Of a stretch of DNA of 64,000 nucleotides, positions 1-8,021 are shown one piece after another. The notes under the pieces were generated by a model. The model did no database searches, was not told the DNA's origin, and saw only the letters and a list, made by a program, of their open reading frames with translations. How positions within the stretch are numbered: the first letter of the stretch is position 1; the number at the start of each line of letters is the position of its first letter. This stretch comes from Longimicrobiales bacterium (GTDB taxonomy: Bacteria > Gemmatimonadota > Gemmatimonadetes > Longimicrobiales > Gaopeijiaceae), in contig OX638356.1 in assembly GCA_951813395.1 (NCBI GenBank), positions 1,963,340-2,027,339 on the forward strand, read 5' to 3'. A program made the position numbers and the translations under genes.

Positions 1-2
1 GA

Positions 3-197
3 CTCGTGATGACCTCGATGGCGACGCTGCGACAAGCGGACCAGGAGATTCTGTCGCTCCGCTACGGCGCGGACCTGGGGAACCGCGAGATTGCGGAGAC
101 GCTGGGGATCACGGCGAACGCCGTAGCCGTTCGCATCCACAGGGCCCTGGAGACACTCAGGGCCGCTGTTGCCAAACAGTCGGACGAGGATGACTAG
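3..197 (+). CDS. ECF-type RNA polymerase sigma factor, C-terminal fragment
   Basis: The reading frame is open from the window edge, so only the last 64 codons are visible. They contain a sigma region 4 helix-turn-helix: 'ADQEILSLRYGADLGN' followed by 'REIAETLGITANAVAVRIHRALE', the typical pattern in which the last helix reads the -35 element. Region 2 lies outside the window. The stop (TAG 195-197) lies inside the first codons of the following TonB-domain gene, so the two are probably translationally coupled. In ECF systems the downstream overlapping gene is usually the regulator of the sigma factor. The ECF class cannot be assigned from this fragment. Confidence 0.8.
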   Translation, partial: LVMTSMATLRQADQEILSLRYGADLGNREIAETLGITANAVAVRIHRALETLRAAVAKQSDEDD

Positions 198-993
198 GAT
201 GACAAACGAGCATCGAACCGGAACCTGTACGTGGCCGGACGAGCTGGTGCGACTCGACCGTGAGCTGCGCGGGATCGTAATCGACGAAAGGGATTCGTTT
301 GGCGACGAACTCAGAGCCCGGCTCGTCGAAGAGCATCGTCGCGGCCGCCGGGACGCGGCCCGCGTCTGGCGTGGCGTTCCACGCCGGCGGCAACTGGCGG
401 CGGCCGCCGCGATCGTCGCGCTGTTTGCCGTCTCACTGGGCGTACCTCCCGTCCGTGCCTCGTGGGCCCGACTGCTCGGTTTCCCAGCCACCGGCGCCCC
501 CGAGCCTGCTCAAGTCGCGCCTGGGCAGACGACCCGGTCGTCATCCGCCATCAATGGTACCGGACAGTGGGAGGGGACAGCGAGCGTGACGGTTCCGAGG
601 CCCAGGCAGGGGGTCGGCGAGTCGCCGGACATTGCGCTGCCGCTGCCGGCGACGGTTCCACATCTCGTGGACCCCGACGAGGCGCAGCGAACCGTTGCAG
701 AGGAGTACCCGCCGCTCCTTCAGCGCGTCGGCATCGGCGGCACCGTGGGCGTCCGTGTCCGGGTAGACCCCGACGGCTCGACGGATTCGCCTGAGGTGGT
801 CGCGTCCTCGGGCGTGGCGCAGTTGGACGTCGCGGCGCTCCGCGCGACCAGGGGGCTCCGCTTTGCGCCGGCAACGCGGGGAGGCCAGCCCGTCGGAATC
901 TGGGTCGAGTTCTCGATCATCTTCCGGCCCGGTACGGATGAACTGCGGCGCGGTCCCCGATCACAGGAGACCCGCGTGCCGCCGAGCGGCTGA
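190..993 (+). CDS. TonB C-terminal domain membrane protein, possible anti-sigma partner
   Basis: Predicted 267 residues. ATG 190 overlaps the upstream sigma factor stop; ATG 199 is an equally possible start. The order is a charged N-terminal segment of about 60 residues, one hydrophobic segment at about residues 68-85, a Pro/Ala-rich linker, and a TonB-like C-terminal domain starting near 'PHLVDPDEAQRTVAEEYPP' with the family pattern 'GTVGVRVRVDPDG' and 'ALRATRGLRFAPA'. TonB C-domains act in the periplasm on outer-membrane transporters. A classical TonB has its anchor at the very N terminus and comes with ExbBD. Here the anchor follows a cytoplasmic-looking segment and the gene overlaps a sigma factor gene. 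That is the layout of a membrane anti-sigma factor, so a signalling role is an inference worth testing. Confidence 0.7.
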   Translation: MTRMTNEHRTGTCTWPDELVRLDRELRGIVIDERDSFGDELRARLVEEHRRGRRDAARVWRGVPRRRQLAAAAAIVALFAVSLGVPPVRASWARLLGFPATGAPEPAQVAPGQTTRSSSAINGTGQWEGTASVTVPRPRQGVGESPDIALPLPATVPHLVDPDEAQRTVAEEYPPLLQRVGIGGTVGVRVRVDPDGSTDSPEVVASSGVAQLDVAALRATRGLRFAPATRGGQPVGIWVEFSIIFRPGTDELRRGPRSQETRVPPSG

Positions 994-1025
994 CTCGGTC
1001 CGCCGGTGGCGAGCGAATCAGCTGG

Positions 1026-2252
1026 ATGACGACGTCGCTGCACGACCTTCTGAAGGGTGGCTTGCCGACGGGCGCCACGGTCGCATTCAGAGCCGACTTC
1101 AACGTTCCCCTGGCATCCGGCACGGTTGCCGATGGCGCGCGTATCGAGCGCACCCTGCCAAGCATCGTCCAACTCGTGGAAGCGGGCGCCAGGGTGGTGC
1201 TCCTGTCTCACCTGGGCCGCCCCGGGGGCACCATCGTCCCCGAACTCACGCTGAGACCCGTGTCGCGGTTTGTGGACGGCTGCCTTCCCGCGCCGGTCCG
1301 GTTCATACCGCACACGGCGGGGCCGGCTGTGCGGGAAGCGGTCGCGAAGATGCCGCGGGGATCGGTGTCGCTGGTCGAGAACACACGCTTCCTGCCCGGC
1401 GAGACGGACAACGATCCCGTCCTGGCTGCCGATTGGGCGACGTGGTCGGATCACTACGTGCTGGACGCATTCGGCACCGCGCACAGGGCCCACGCGTCGA
1501 CCGACGGCCTGCCTCGCGCCGTCAGGGCGAAGGGTGGCGAAGCGGTCGCGGGAGGACTGGTTGAACGGGAACTCGCAGTGCTCGGGCAGGTGCTTGAGAG
1601 TCCCGCCCGTCCCCACGTAGCCATCCTCGGAGGTGCGAAGATATCGGGGAAGATCCAGATCATCGAGGCACTGCTGCCGAGGGTGGACGTGCTGCTTGTC
1701 GGCGGGGCCATGGCCAACACCTTCTTCCTGGCAATGGGACTCGGGACGGGTGCATCGCTGGTGGAGGCGGACGCGACCGGGACCGCTTCGCGGCTTCTGG
1801 TGGAGGCCGGACCCCGTCTCGTGTTGCCGGTCGACTGCGTGGTCGCGCGGTCGACGGAACCGGGAGCGCAGACCCGGATCGTCGACCGCAGCGGCATCCT
1901 CCCGGGCGAGATTGTCGTGGACATCGGACCGGCGACGGTCGAGCTGTTCCGGGACTGCATCACTCGAGCGTCCACTGTAGTGTGGAACGGTCCCATGGGA
2001 CTGTTCGAGGTCGGCGGGTTCGAGGAAGGCACCTTCGGGGTGGCGCGGGCGGCTGCGCACGCGGCCGGCTCGGGGGCGACCGTTATCGTCGGGGGCGGAG
2101 ACTCGGCGGCGGCGGCTCGGGCGGCGGGCGTGGCCTCGCGCTTGAGTCACATCTCGACCGGTGGAGGCGCCTGCCTGGATCTTCTGGCCGGCAAGGCACT
2201 GCCCGGGGTGGAGGCTCTTTCCGGGTCGCGTGACCGCGGCGAGCGAACGTAA
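1026..2252 (+). CDS. pgk: Phosphoglycerate kinase
   Basis: Encodes 408 residues, the usual length. The enzyme transfers phosphate between 1,3-bisphosphoglycerate and ADP in glycolysis and gluconeogenesis. Substrate-site motifs are present: 'RADFNVPL' near the N terminus, 'SHLGRPGG', and 'DAFGTAHRAHAST'. In the nucleotide-binding half are 'GGAKISGKI' (more often GGAKVSDKI), 'VWNGPMGLFE' and the glycine-rich 'GGGDSAAAA' close to the C terminus. It is followed after 13 bases by tpiA, the next enzyme in the lower/upper glycolysis link, which supports an operon. gap is not adjacent in this window. Confidence 0.97.
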   Translation: MTTSLHDLLKGGLPTGATVAFRADFNVPLASGTVADGARIERTLPSIVQLVEAGARVVLLSHLGRPGGTIVPELTLRPVSRFVDGCLPAPVRFIPHTAGPAVREAVAKMPRGSVSLVENTRFLPGETDNDPVLAADWATWSDHYVLDAFGTAHRAHASTDGLPRAVRAKGGEAVAGGLVERELAVLGQVLESPARPHVAILGGAKISGKIQIIEALLPRVDVLLVGGAMANTFFLAMGLGTGASLVEADATGTASRLLVEAGPRLVLPVDCVVARSTEPGAQTRIVDRSGILPGEIVVDIGPATVELFRDCITRASTVVWNGPMGLFEVGGFEEGTFGVARAAAHAAGSGATVIVGGGDSAAAARAAGVASRLSHISTGGGACLDLLAGKALPGVEALSGSRDRGERT

Positions 2253-2265
2253 ACACGGAGGCACC

Positions 2266-3033
2266 ATGGGCAAGGTGATTGCGGGCAACTGGAAAATGCA
2301 CCACGGGCCGGCTGCGGCAGCGGCGTTCTTTTCGAGATTCCGACCGCGGGCCGCCCTCGATTCGGTGGAGATTCTGTTCTTCCCTCCCGATCTCTCCCTT
2401 GCCGTCTCGATGGAAACGGTCGGTGTTCCGGCCGGCTTCGGGGTCCAGAACATTCACCCGGAGAAAGCGGGCCCCTTTACCGGGGAGACATCGGGCGAGA
2501 TGGCCCGCGAGGCCGGCGCCCGGTTTGCTCTGATCGGACACTCGGAGCGCCGTCATATTTTCGGCGAGAGCGACGCGGAGGTGAGCGCCAAGGCAGGTGC
2601 CGCCGTGCGAGCGGGACTCGTTCCCGTGATATGCGTGGGAGAACTTCTCGAGGAACGGCGCGCGGGGCTCCTGGAGCCCGTTTTGCGGCGTCAAATCGGG
2701 GCGATTGTGGCGTCCGTGGCGACTGCCTCCAGGTTCATGGTGGCATACGAGCCCGTATGGGCGATCGGCACCGGCGAGACCGCGACCCCGGGTGATGCCG
2801 CCGAGGCGCATGCGATCGTGAGATCGGCCCTGGGCGAGCTGGGGGCGGCGCCAATCCTGTACGGTGGCAGCGTCAAGCCCGGCAACGCGGCCTCGCTCAT
2901 GACGGCCCCGGATGTGGACGGGGTGCTCGTCGGTGGCGCGAGCCTTGATCCCGATGTATTCGCGCGGATTGCCGAAGCGGGTGCCACGGCCGGTTCCGGC
3001 GATCCCGTTGGCGGGACATGGTCGGCGGGTTGA
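2266..3033 (+). CDS. tpiA: Triosephosphate isomerase
   Basis: Encodes 255 residues. It interconverts dihydroxyacetone phosphate and glyceraldehyde 3-phosphate. The start at ATG 2266 is fixed by the sequence 'MGKVIAGNWKMH' and by a purine-rich ribosome-binding site (CGGAGG) just upstream; the reading frame extends further upstream through pgk but that part is not TIM-like. Catalytic residues are visible: Lys in 'GNWKM', His in 'IGHSERR', and Glu in 'AYEPVWAIGTG'. The phosphate-binding loop 'YGGSVKPGN' is also present. Translation is probably linked to pgk. Confidence 0.97.
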   Translation: MGKVIAGNWKMHHGPAAAAAFFSRFRPRAALDSVEILFFPPDLSLAVSMETVGVPAGFGVQNIHPEKAGPFTGETSGEMAREAGARFALIGHSERRHIFGESDAEVSAKAGAAVRAGLVPVICVGELLEERRAGLLEPVLRRQIGAIVASVATASRFMVAYEPVWAIGTGETATPGDAAEAHAIVRSALGELGAAPILYGGSVKPGNAASLMTAPDVDGVLVGGASLDPDVFARIAEAGATAGSGDPVGGTWSAG

Positions 3034-3100
3034 CACTGGCCGCCCCCAAGGGCAGCTTCCGGTGCGCTGTACGCTGTATGGAAACGCAGATGGACGTGAT

Positions 3101-3556
3101 ATGTATACATTCTTGTTGACCCTCCTGGTGCTTGACGGTGTGTTTCTGGGCGTGGTGATCCTCATCCAGTCCGGGAAGGGCGGGGGTCTTGCGGCCATGG
3201 GCGGGGGAGCGGCGGCGACGGACGTTCTCGGTGGCCGCCAGGCAACGACGCTACTTACGCGCGCCAGTTGGATCGCGGGATCGGCCTTCATGGGTCTCGC
3301 TCTCGTTCTTGCCATCCTCTCTTCCCGGTCCGCGGCTCCGACTTCCATTCTCGAAGGAATCGCCACGCCGCCTGCGACGGCCCCGCAGCCACTGCTGCCC
3401 GAAGCTGGCGCGACACCCGTTCTCGTGCCGCCGGACGAGGGTGCCGGAGAAGACGAGGGTGCCGGAGAAGACGAGGTACCGCCCGCCGGAGGCGCGTCGC
3501 CGGACACGGAGGTGCCGCCCGGCCAGAGCGAGCCGCCGGCTGGTTCCGGCGCGTAG
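3101..3556 (+). CDS. secG: SecG subunit of the Sec translocon
   Basis: Encodes 151 residues. SecG is the small accessory membrane subunit of SecYEG protein export. Two membrane segments flank the conserved cytoplasmic loop: 'LLTLLVLDGVFLGVVILIQ', then 'SGKGGGLAAMGGGAAATDVLGGRQ' in parts, then a second hydrophobic stretch 'GSAFMGLALVLAILSS'. The start ATG 3101 places the first membrane segment at the N terminus. The C-terminal half (about residues 80-151) is an unusual Pro/Glu/Gly-rich tail containing an exact tandem 18-base repeat (3434-3451 and 3452-3469) that encodes two DEGAGE units. Linkage of secG to tpiA is common in bacteria. Confidence 0.92.
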   Translation: MYTFLLTLLVLDGVFLGVVILIQSGKGGGLAAMGGGAAATDVLGGRQATTLLTRASWIAGSAFMGLALVLAILSSRSAAPTSILEGIATPPATAPQPLLPEAGATPVLVPPDEGAGEDEGAGEDEVPPAGGASPDTEVPPGQSEPPAGSGA

Positions 3557-3600
3557 CCGCCGGTGACGGCGGCCTCAGCCGCGTAGCGCCCGGTTTTCAC

Positions 3601-4626
3601 GTGGTCCGCGAGCCGGCCTCGCCGTCCCGTCCTTCGAACACTGCCGGGTTTGGCAGGGAAGTTGCTGAGGACCTGGCCTTTCACGGCTTCCAGGCGCGCT
3701 TCCTGGAGGATCGGGTACGCGCGTTGGCCCATGCCGGAGAGATAGACCCGCGTCACGCGTCGTTCGCGATCGACGTGCGGTCGACGGTCATCGCGCGGGC
3801 GATGTACCGTGCTGCCGACGGATCGGGTGATCTGTGCTATCCGGGCGGGCACGCTCCGGGTCCTTCACTCGCGTTCGGTGCGACGCCGCTGGAATTCCTG
3901 CGCCACCTGGCGTGCAAGGCGACGAGCGCCGGCGGGGCGAGAGAGGGCGGGTCGAGCTGGGCCGACACGCGGCGCGGCCTGATTGGCTGGGCGGGACCGT
4001 GCGGCTTCATGACCCAGGTGCTTGCGGGCGCCGCGCTCGCGTTCAGGCGGCGCAGGCAGAACCGCGCGGCCCTGGCCTTCGAAGGGAGCCGAGCGCTGGA
4101 TGCCGGCGGGTGGCATGAGGGCATGAACCTCGCGGGCGCGCTCCGGGCACCCCTGATCGTGGTCCTCGACGCCGGGACGGCCGGAGGCGCCGATCGCGTC
4201 CCGAGCATCGGCGCAGTCGCCGAAGGATACGGCTTTGCCTTCGCGGAACTCGGACAGGACCCGTTTGAGGCGCTCGTGGACAGGGTGACGGCTGCGAGGC
4301 GCCGTGCGGTCGACGGTGCGGGTCCGACGCTGCTGCGACTCGGTCCTCGCTCCGATTCCGGCCCTTGGGCGCTCCACGAGAGTTTTCTGGCGAGCGTTGC
4401 CGATCAATGGGGACTCGCCGGGCCCGAACTCGATGCGATCGAGCGGGCGGCTCGCGCGGGTGTCGATCATGCCGTGGCGCGCCTGGGCAAGGAACCTTCG
4501 CCGGAACCGCGCGACGCTCTCGCGCCTGTGCGCACCGATCATGAACCCTCCCCGCCCTGGACGCGACGCGAATCCCCGTCGCCGGGACCTGTGGAGCCGC
4601 AAACCGGGAGTGGCCATGTCCACTGA
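3601..4626 (+). CDS. Divergent 2-oxoacid dehydrogenase E1 alpha-like subunit
   Basis: About 341 residues if GTG 3601 is the start; no good ribosome-binding site is seen and the start is uncertain. It aligns by pattern with the alpha subunit of pyruvate or branched-chain 2-oxoacid dehydrogenase: 'FLEDRVRALAHAGEI' near the N terminus, and 'GGWHEGMNLAGALRAPLIVV' (split here: GGWHEGMNLAG, ALRAPLIVV) at the thiamine diphosphate region. The usual cofactor signature, GDG followed about 30 residues later by NN, reads FEG and DAG here. The 'RGHS' segment of the phosphorylation loop is also absent. The gene overlaps the E1 beta start by 11 bases, so it is translated in this operon. It may be a non-catalytic or strongly altered partner of E1 beta. 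Confidence 0.6.
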   Translation: MVREPASPSRPSNTAGFGREVAEDLAFHGFQARFLEDRVRALAHAGEIDPRHASFAIDVRSTVIARAMYRAADGSGDLCYPGGHAPGPSLAFGATPLEFLRHLACKATSAGGAREGGSSWADTRRGLIGWAGPCGFMTQVLAGAALAFRRRRQNRAALAFEGSRALDAGGWHEGMNLAGALRAPLIVVLDAGTAGGADRVPSIGAVAEGYGFAFAELGQDPFEALVDRVTAARRRAVDGAGPTLLRLGPRSDSGPWALHESFLASVADQWGLAGPELDAIERAARAGVDHAVARLGKEPSPEPRDALAPVRTDHEPSPPWTRRESPSPGPVEPQTGSGHVH

Positions 4627-5638
4627 CGCTCCCGCACATGTTTCCCGGACCCGGGCGGGCGAACCCGTCACGCTCCTGGAGGCCATCGGCGAAGCACTGT
4701 GGGAGGAGATGGAACGCGACGAACGGGTCTTCCTCATGGGTGAGGACATCGGTGCCTACGGAGGTGCTTTCAAGGTGACCCGGGGGTTCCTGGACCACTT
4801 CGGACCCGAGAGGGTGATCGACACCCCGATCTCGGAAGGCGGCTTTACGGGTGCCGCGGCCGGAGCCGCCCACATGGGACTTCGGCCGGTCGTGGAGATG
4901 CAGTTCATGGACTTCATCTCCCCGGCCTACGATATCCTAACCAACTACATTGCCACGTCGCTGTACAGGGGCGCGGGACCAATGCCGCTGGTGGTTCGGG
5001 GACCGGTGGGCGGCGGGAACCGGGGCGGGCCCTTCCACTCGCAGAACGTGGAGATGGCATTCTTTCACACACCCGGTCTGAAGATCGTGTACCCCTCCAA
5101 CCCGCACGACGCCAAGGGGCTCCTCAAGGCCGCCATCCGAGACGACAATCCGGTCATCTTCGAGGAGCACAAGGGACTCTACCGTGCCCCGCATTGCCGT
5201 CAGGTGCTCGCCCGCGAAGACTATGTCGTTCCGCTCGGCAGGGCCCGGACGGCGCTGGAGGGCGACGACCTGACGGTCGCTACCTACGGTCTCATGGTGC
5301 ATCGCAGCCTTGACGCGGCGGCCGAGCTGGCAAAGGACGGGATCCGCGTCGAGGTGATCGACCTCAGAACGCTTCTGCCGCTGGACGACGAAGCGATCGC
5401 AGCCAGCGTGCAAAAGACGGGGAAACTGCTGATCGTACATGAGGATACCCGCACGGGCGGAATCGCGGGGGAGATCGCGATCCGCATGAACGAACGGGCG
5501 TTCGAGTGGTTGGACGGGCCGATTCTGCGCGTCACCGCCATCGACTCGCCCGTCCCCTTCAGTGGCGAGTTGGAGGACTACTTTCTTCCCTCGGTGGAGG
5601 ATATCGGGACCGCGGCACGTTATCTTGTGAATTACTGA
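4616..5638 (+). CDS. 2-oxoacid dehydrogenase E1 component, beta subunit
   Basis: Encodes 340 residues. With E1 alpha it decarboxylates a 2-oxoacid and passes the acyl group to lipoyl-E2. The family pattern is strong throughout: 'ALWEEMERDERVFLMGEDIG' in parts near residue 30, 'TPISEGGFTGAAAGAA', 'QFMDFISPAYDILTN', 'GPVGGGNRGGPFHSQ' and the C-terminal transketolase-like segment 'VEVIDLRTLLPLDDE'. The start ATG 4616 lies inside the end of the E1 alpha-like gene, indicating coupling. Substrate (pyruvate versus branched-chain 2-oxoacid) cannot be told from motifs. Unlike its alpha neighbour, this subunit looks fully conserved. Confidence 0.92.
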   Translation: MSTDAPAHVSRTRAGEPVTLLEAIGEALWEEMERDERVFLMGEDIGAYGGAFKVTRGFLDHFGPERVIDTPISEGGFTGAAAGAAHMGLRPVVEMQFMDFISPAYDILTNYIATSLYRGAGPMPLVVRGPVGGGNRGGPFHSQNVEMAFFHTPGLKIVYPSNPHDAKGLLKAAIRDDNPVIFEEHKGLYRAPHCRQVLAREDYVVPLGRARTALEGDDLTVATYGLMVHRSLDAAAELAKDGIRVEVIDLRTLLPLDDEAIAASVQKTGKLLIVHEDTRTGGIAGEIAIRMNERAFEWLDGPILRVTAIDSPVPFSGELEDYFLPSVEDIGTAARYLVNY

Positions 5639-5732
5639 TCTTGCGACGAGACTTGAACCCCGGGTGCCGGTCGGCTCGTTGCGCAAGACCGCCGGTTGCC
5701 GGTTTTCCGAACTAGCCCATGGAGTAGCGCCC

Positions 5733-7184
5733 GTGTCCCGAATCGAAGTTCCCATGCCCCAAATGGGGGAATCCATCGCCGAGGGCACCGTTTCCAGGTG
5801 GCTGAAGGAAGTCGGCGACCTGGTGGAGCGCGACGAGCCGATCCTGGAGATCTCCACCGACAAGGTGGACGCCGAGATCCCTGCACCGTCGGCGGGGTCA
5901 CTGGCCGAGATCGTGGTCGGCGAGGGCGAAACCGTGGAAGTGGGAACCGTCGTCGCGTACATCGATCCGGACGGGAGCGCCCCGGCCGCAACAGCCGCGC
6001 CCGCCAAAGCCGGACCGGTCGGGCCGCCCGCACCGCCGCCTCCCTCCCCACCACCGCCCACGCCGGTCGCAGCTCCGGAGGCTCCGCAGGAGCAGCCAGT
6101 GGCCGAAGAGGAAGAGGCGGAGTGCACGACCACCAGCGCCGAACGCCTGCGCACGCGCTCGACGCCGGTCGTCCGACGCATCGCGGCCGAGGCCGGCGTG
6201 GACATTTCGCGGGTCCCGGGCACGGGCCATCAGGGACGCGTCACCAAGCAGGATATCCTGGCGTTCATCGAGAGCGGAGGCGCCGAAGCGCCGGCTGCCG
6301 AAGAGGCAGGTGCCCAGCCGGCCGTCACCGAGCCGGCCCGGCCTGCCGAGCCGGCGGCCACATCGGCCGACCAACCCGAACCGGGGCCACCTCCCGCGGC
6401 TGTCCCGGCGGCGCGGACCGGCGACGATCTGTGGGCGCGGTACGCCCGCGAGGTCGAACATCCCGTGTTCCCCGTGCGTGACGGCGACCGCGTCGAAACG
6501 ATGGACAGGGTCCGCCGACTGACGGCGGACCACATGGTGCTCTCGAAGCGGATCCACACGCACGTCCACTCCATTGTCGAGATCGACTTCACGACCGTCG
6601 ACCGGATGCGAAGGCTGAACAAGACCCGCTGGGCAGAGCGCGGTGCCCGCGTCTCCTACACCGCGTTCGTCGCCTGGGCGTGCTCGCGGATCCTCCGCGA
6701 CTTCCCGTCGGTCAACGGAGTCATCTCGGGCAACAACGTCATCTACCGGGGCGCCGTGAACCTCGGCATGGCCGTGGACCTGAACCCCGGACTGATCGTG
6801 CCCGTGATCCACAATGCGGACGATCTCAGCCTGGTCGGCACGGCCAGGAAGATCATCGACCTGGCCACGCGGGCCAAATCACGGCAGTTGTCGCCGGGCG
6901 AGATTCAGGGGGCCACCTTCACGATCACCAACCCGGGGGTGCTCGGCACGATGGTCGGAATGCCGATCATCCCCAAGGGCACGTCGGCGATCCTGGGTAC
7001 CGGGTCGATCGACAAGCGGGTGGTGGTCGTGACCGACCCGGGCACCGGAGACGACTACATGGCGATCCGCAAGCGGTCGTTCTTCTCCATCGGCTACGAT
7101 CACAGGCTCGTTGACGGGGCCGACACCGCGCGGTTCCTCTCGCGCCTCAAGGAATTGCTGGAGGACTTCCCCGAGGACGCCTGA
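5733..7184 (+). CDS. Dihydrolipoamide acyltransferase (E2) of a 2-oxoacid dehydrogenase
   Basis: Encodes 483 residues from GTG 5733, chosen because the lipoyl domain begins directly with 'SRIEVPMPQMGESI'. Domain order: one lipoyl domain (modified Lys in 'EISTDKVDAEIP', about residue 44), an Ala/Pro-rich linker, a peripheral-subunit-binding domain 'VVRRIAAEAGVDISRVPGTG', a second Ala/Pro linker, then the acyltransferase core. The catalytic motif 'DHRLVDGADTARF' (His and Asp) is near the C terminus. It forms the core of the complex with E1 above. E3 is not in this window. The neighbouring lipB supplies the lipoyl group, which makes functional sense. Confidence 0.93.
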   Translation: MSRIEVPMPQMGESIAEGTVSRWLKEVGDLVERDEPILEISTDKVDAEIPAPSAGSLAEIVVGEGETVEVGTVVAYIDPDGSAPAATAAPAKAGPVGPPAPPPPSPPPPTPVAAPEAPQEQPVAEEEEAECTTTSAERLRTRSTPVVRRIAAEAGVDISRVPGTGHQGRVTKQDILAFIESGGAEAPAAEEAGAQPAVTEPARPAEPAATSADQPEPGPPPAAVPAARTGDDLWARYAREVEHPVFPVRDGDRVETMDRVRRLTADHMVLSKRIHTHVHSIVEIDFTTVDRMRRLNKTRWAERGARVSYTAFVAWACSRILRDFPSVNGVISGNNVIYRGAVNLGMAVDLNPGLIVPVIHNADDLSLVGTARKIIDLATRAKSRQLSPGEIQGATFTITNPGVLGTMVGMPIIPKGTSAILGTGSIDKRVVVVTDPGTGDDYMAIRKRSFFSIGYDHRLVDGADTARFLSRLKELLEDFPEDA

Positions 7185-7225
7185 GCGGCCCGCGAGCGGG
7201 TTGCCGGGCCGCCCGGCGTGGGTTG

Positions 7226-7987
7226 ATGATGGCAAATCGCCCCGTTGCCGAAAGGCCGCGCGAAATGACCCGTTGGCATGATCGCACCCTGTCGGTGCGG
7301 TATCCGGGCCGTGTCGGATACCCCGAGGCGCTCGCATTGCAGGCCGAACTCGTCGAGCGGCGCAGGTCCGGGGACATCCCCGACACGCTCCTCCTGCTGC
7401 AGCACCCCCATGTGATCACGCTCGGCTCGGGCAGCCGCGAGGAGCACTTGCTCCTGTCCTCCGACGAACTCGCGGCCAGACGGATCGGCGTGTACAGGGC
7501 GGGCCGGGGCGGCGACGTCACCTACCACGGGCCGGGGCAACTGGTGGGATACCCGATCCTGGATCTCAAACCGGATCGGCAGGACCTCCACGCGTACCTC
7601 CGGAGCCTTGAGCGCGCACTCGTGAGGGCGTTGCTGACCATCGGAGTCGAGGGACAGCGGGATCCGGCCGGCACCGGCGTCTGGGTGGGTGGGGCAAAGG
7701 TCGCGGCGATCGGAATCCGCGTCTCCTCGGGATGGATCACCTCGCACGGGTTTGCCCTCAACGCAGATCCCGACCTGTCCCTGTTCGACGTCATCGTCCC
7801 GTGCGGGCTTCACGATCGGGCGGTTACGAGCATCAGCCGGTTGCTGGGCCGGCGCGTCAGCGCGGAGGACTGCGCTCCCGCCGTCGTGGCCGCGATGGCG
7901 GGCGAATTCGGATACGGCGCCGTGGAGGACCCGGGGGCGGGGGCCTCGCGCGGCATTCCCCCGCCATCGAGTCGCACGGGGCCCTGA
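7226..7987 (+). CDS. lipB: Lipoyl(octanoyl) transferase
   Basis: About 253 residues; ATG 7226, 7229 and 7265 are all possible starts. LipB moves the octanoyl group from acyl carrier protein to the lipoyl domains of E2 and GcvH. The family signature 'RGGDVTYHGPGQLVGYPI' is present, as are the catalytic Lys in 'GGAKVAAIGI' and the catalytic Cys in 'IVPCGLHDR'. It lies directly downstream of the E2 gene, whose lipoyl domain is a substrate. lipA is not in the window. Confidence 0.95.
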   Translation: MMANRPVAERPREMTRWHDRTLSVRYPGRVGYPEALALQAELVERRRSGDIPDTLLLLQHPHVITLGSGSREEHLLLSSDELAARRIGVYRAGRGGDVTYHGPGQLVGYPILDLKPDRQDLHAYLRSLERALVRALLTIGVEGQRDPAGTGVWVGGAKVAAIGIRVSSGWITSHGFALNADPDLSLFDVIVPCGLHDRAVTSISRLLGRRVSAEDCAPAVVAAMAGEFGYGAVEDPGAGASRGIPPPSSRTGP

Positions 7988-8021
7988 TCGCACACCGCCG
8001 GCCAGGCTCGCGCCCAGCGGG

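Noticed and set aside
720-2453. Long open frame of 577 codons on the minus strand over pgk
   Set aside because: It runs opposite to well conserved pgk and tpiA and has no family pattern; long antisense frames are expected in GC-rich DNA.
3434-3469. Two 18-base direct repeats as a regulatory or mobile repeat
   Set aside because: They are in frame inside secG and encode DEGAGE twice; a simple coding duplication in a low-complexity tail.
3601-4626. E1 alpha gene as a pseudogene
   Set aside because: The frame is intact over the full length and coupled to E1 beta by overlap; only key residues differ.
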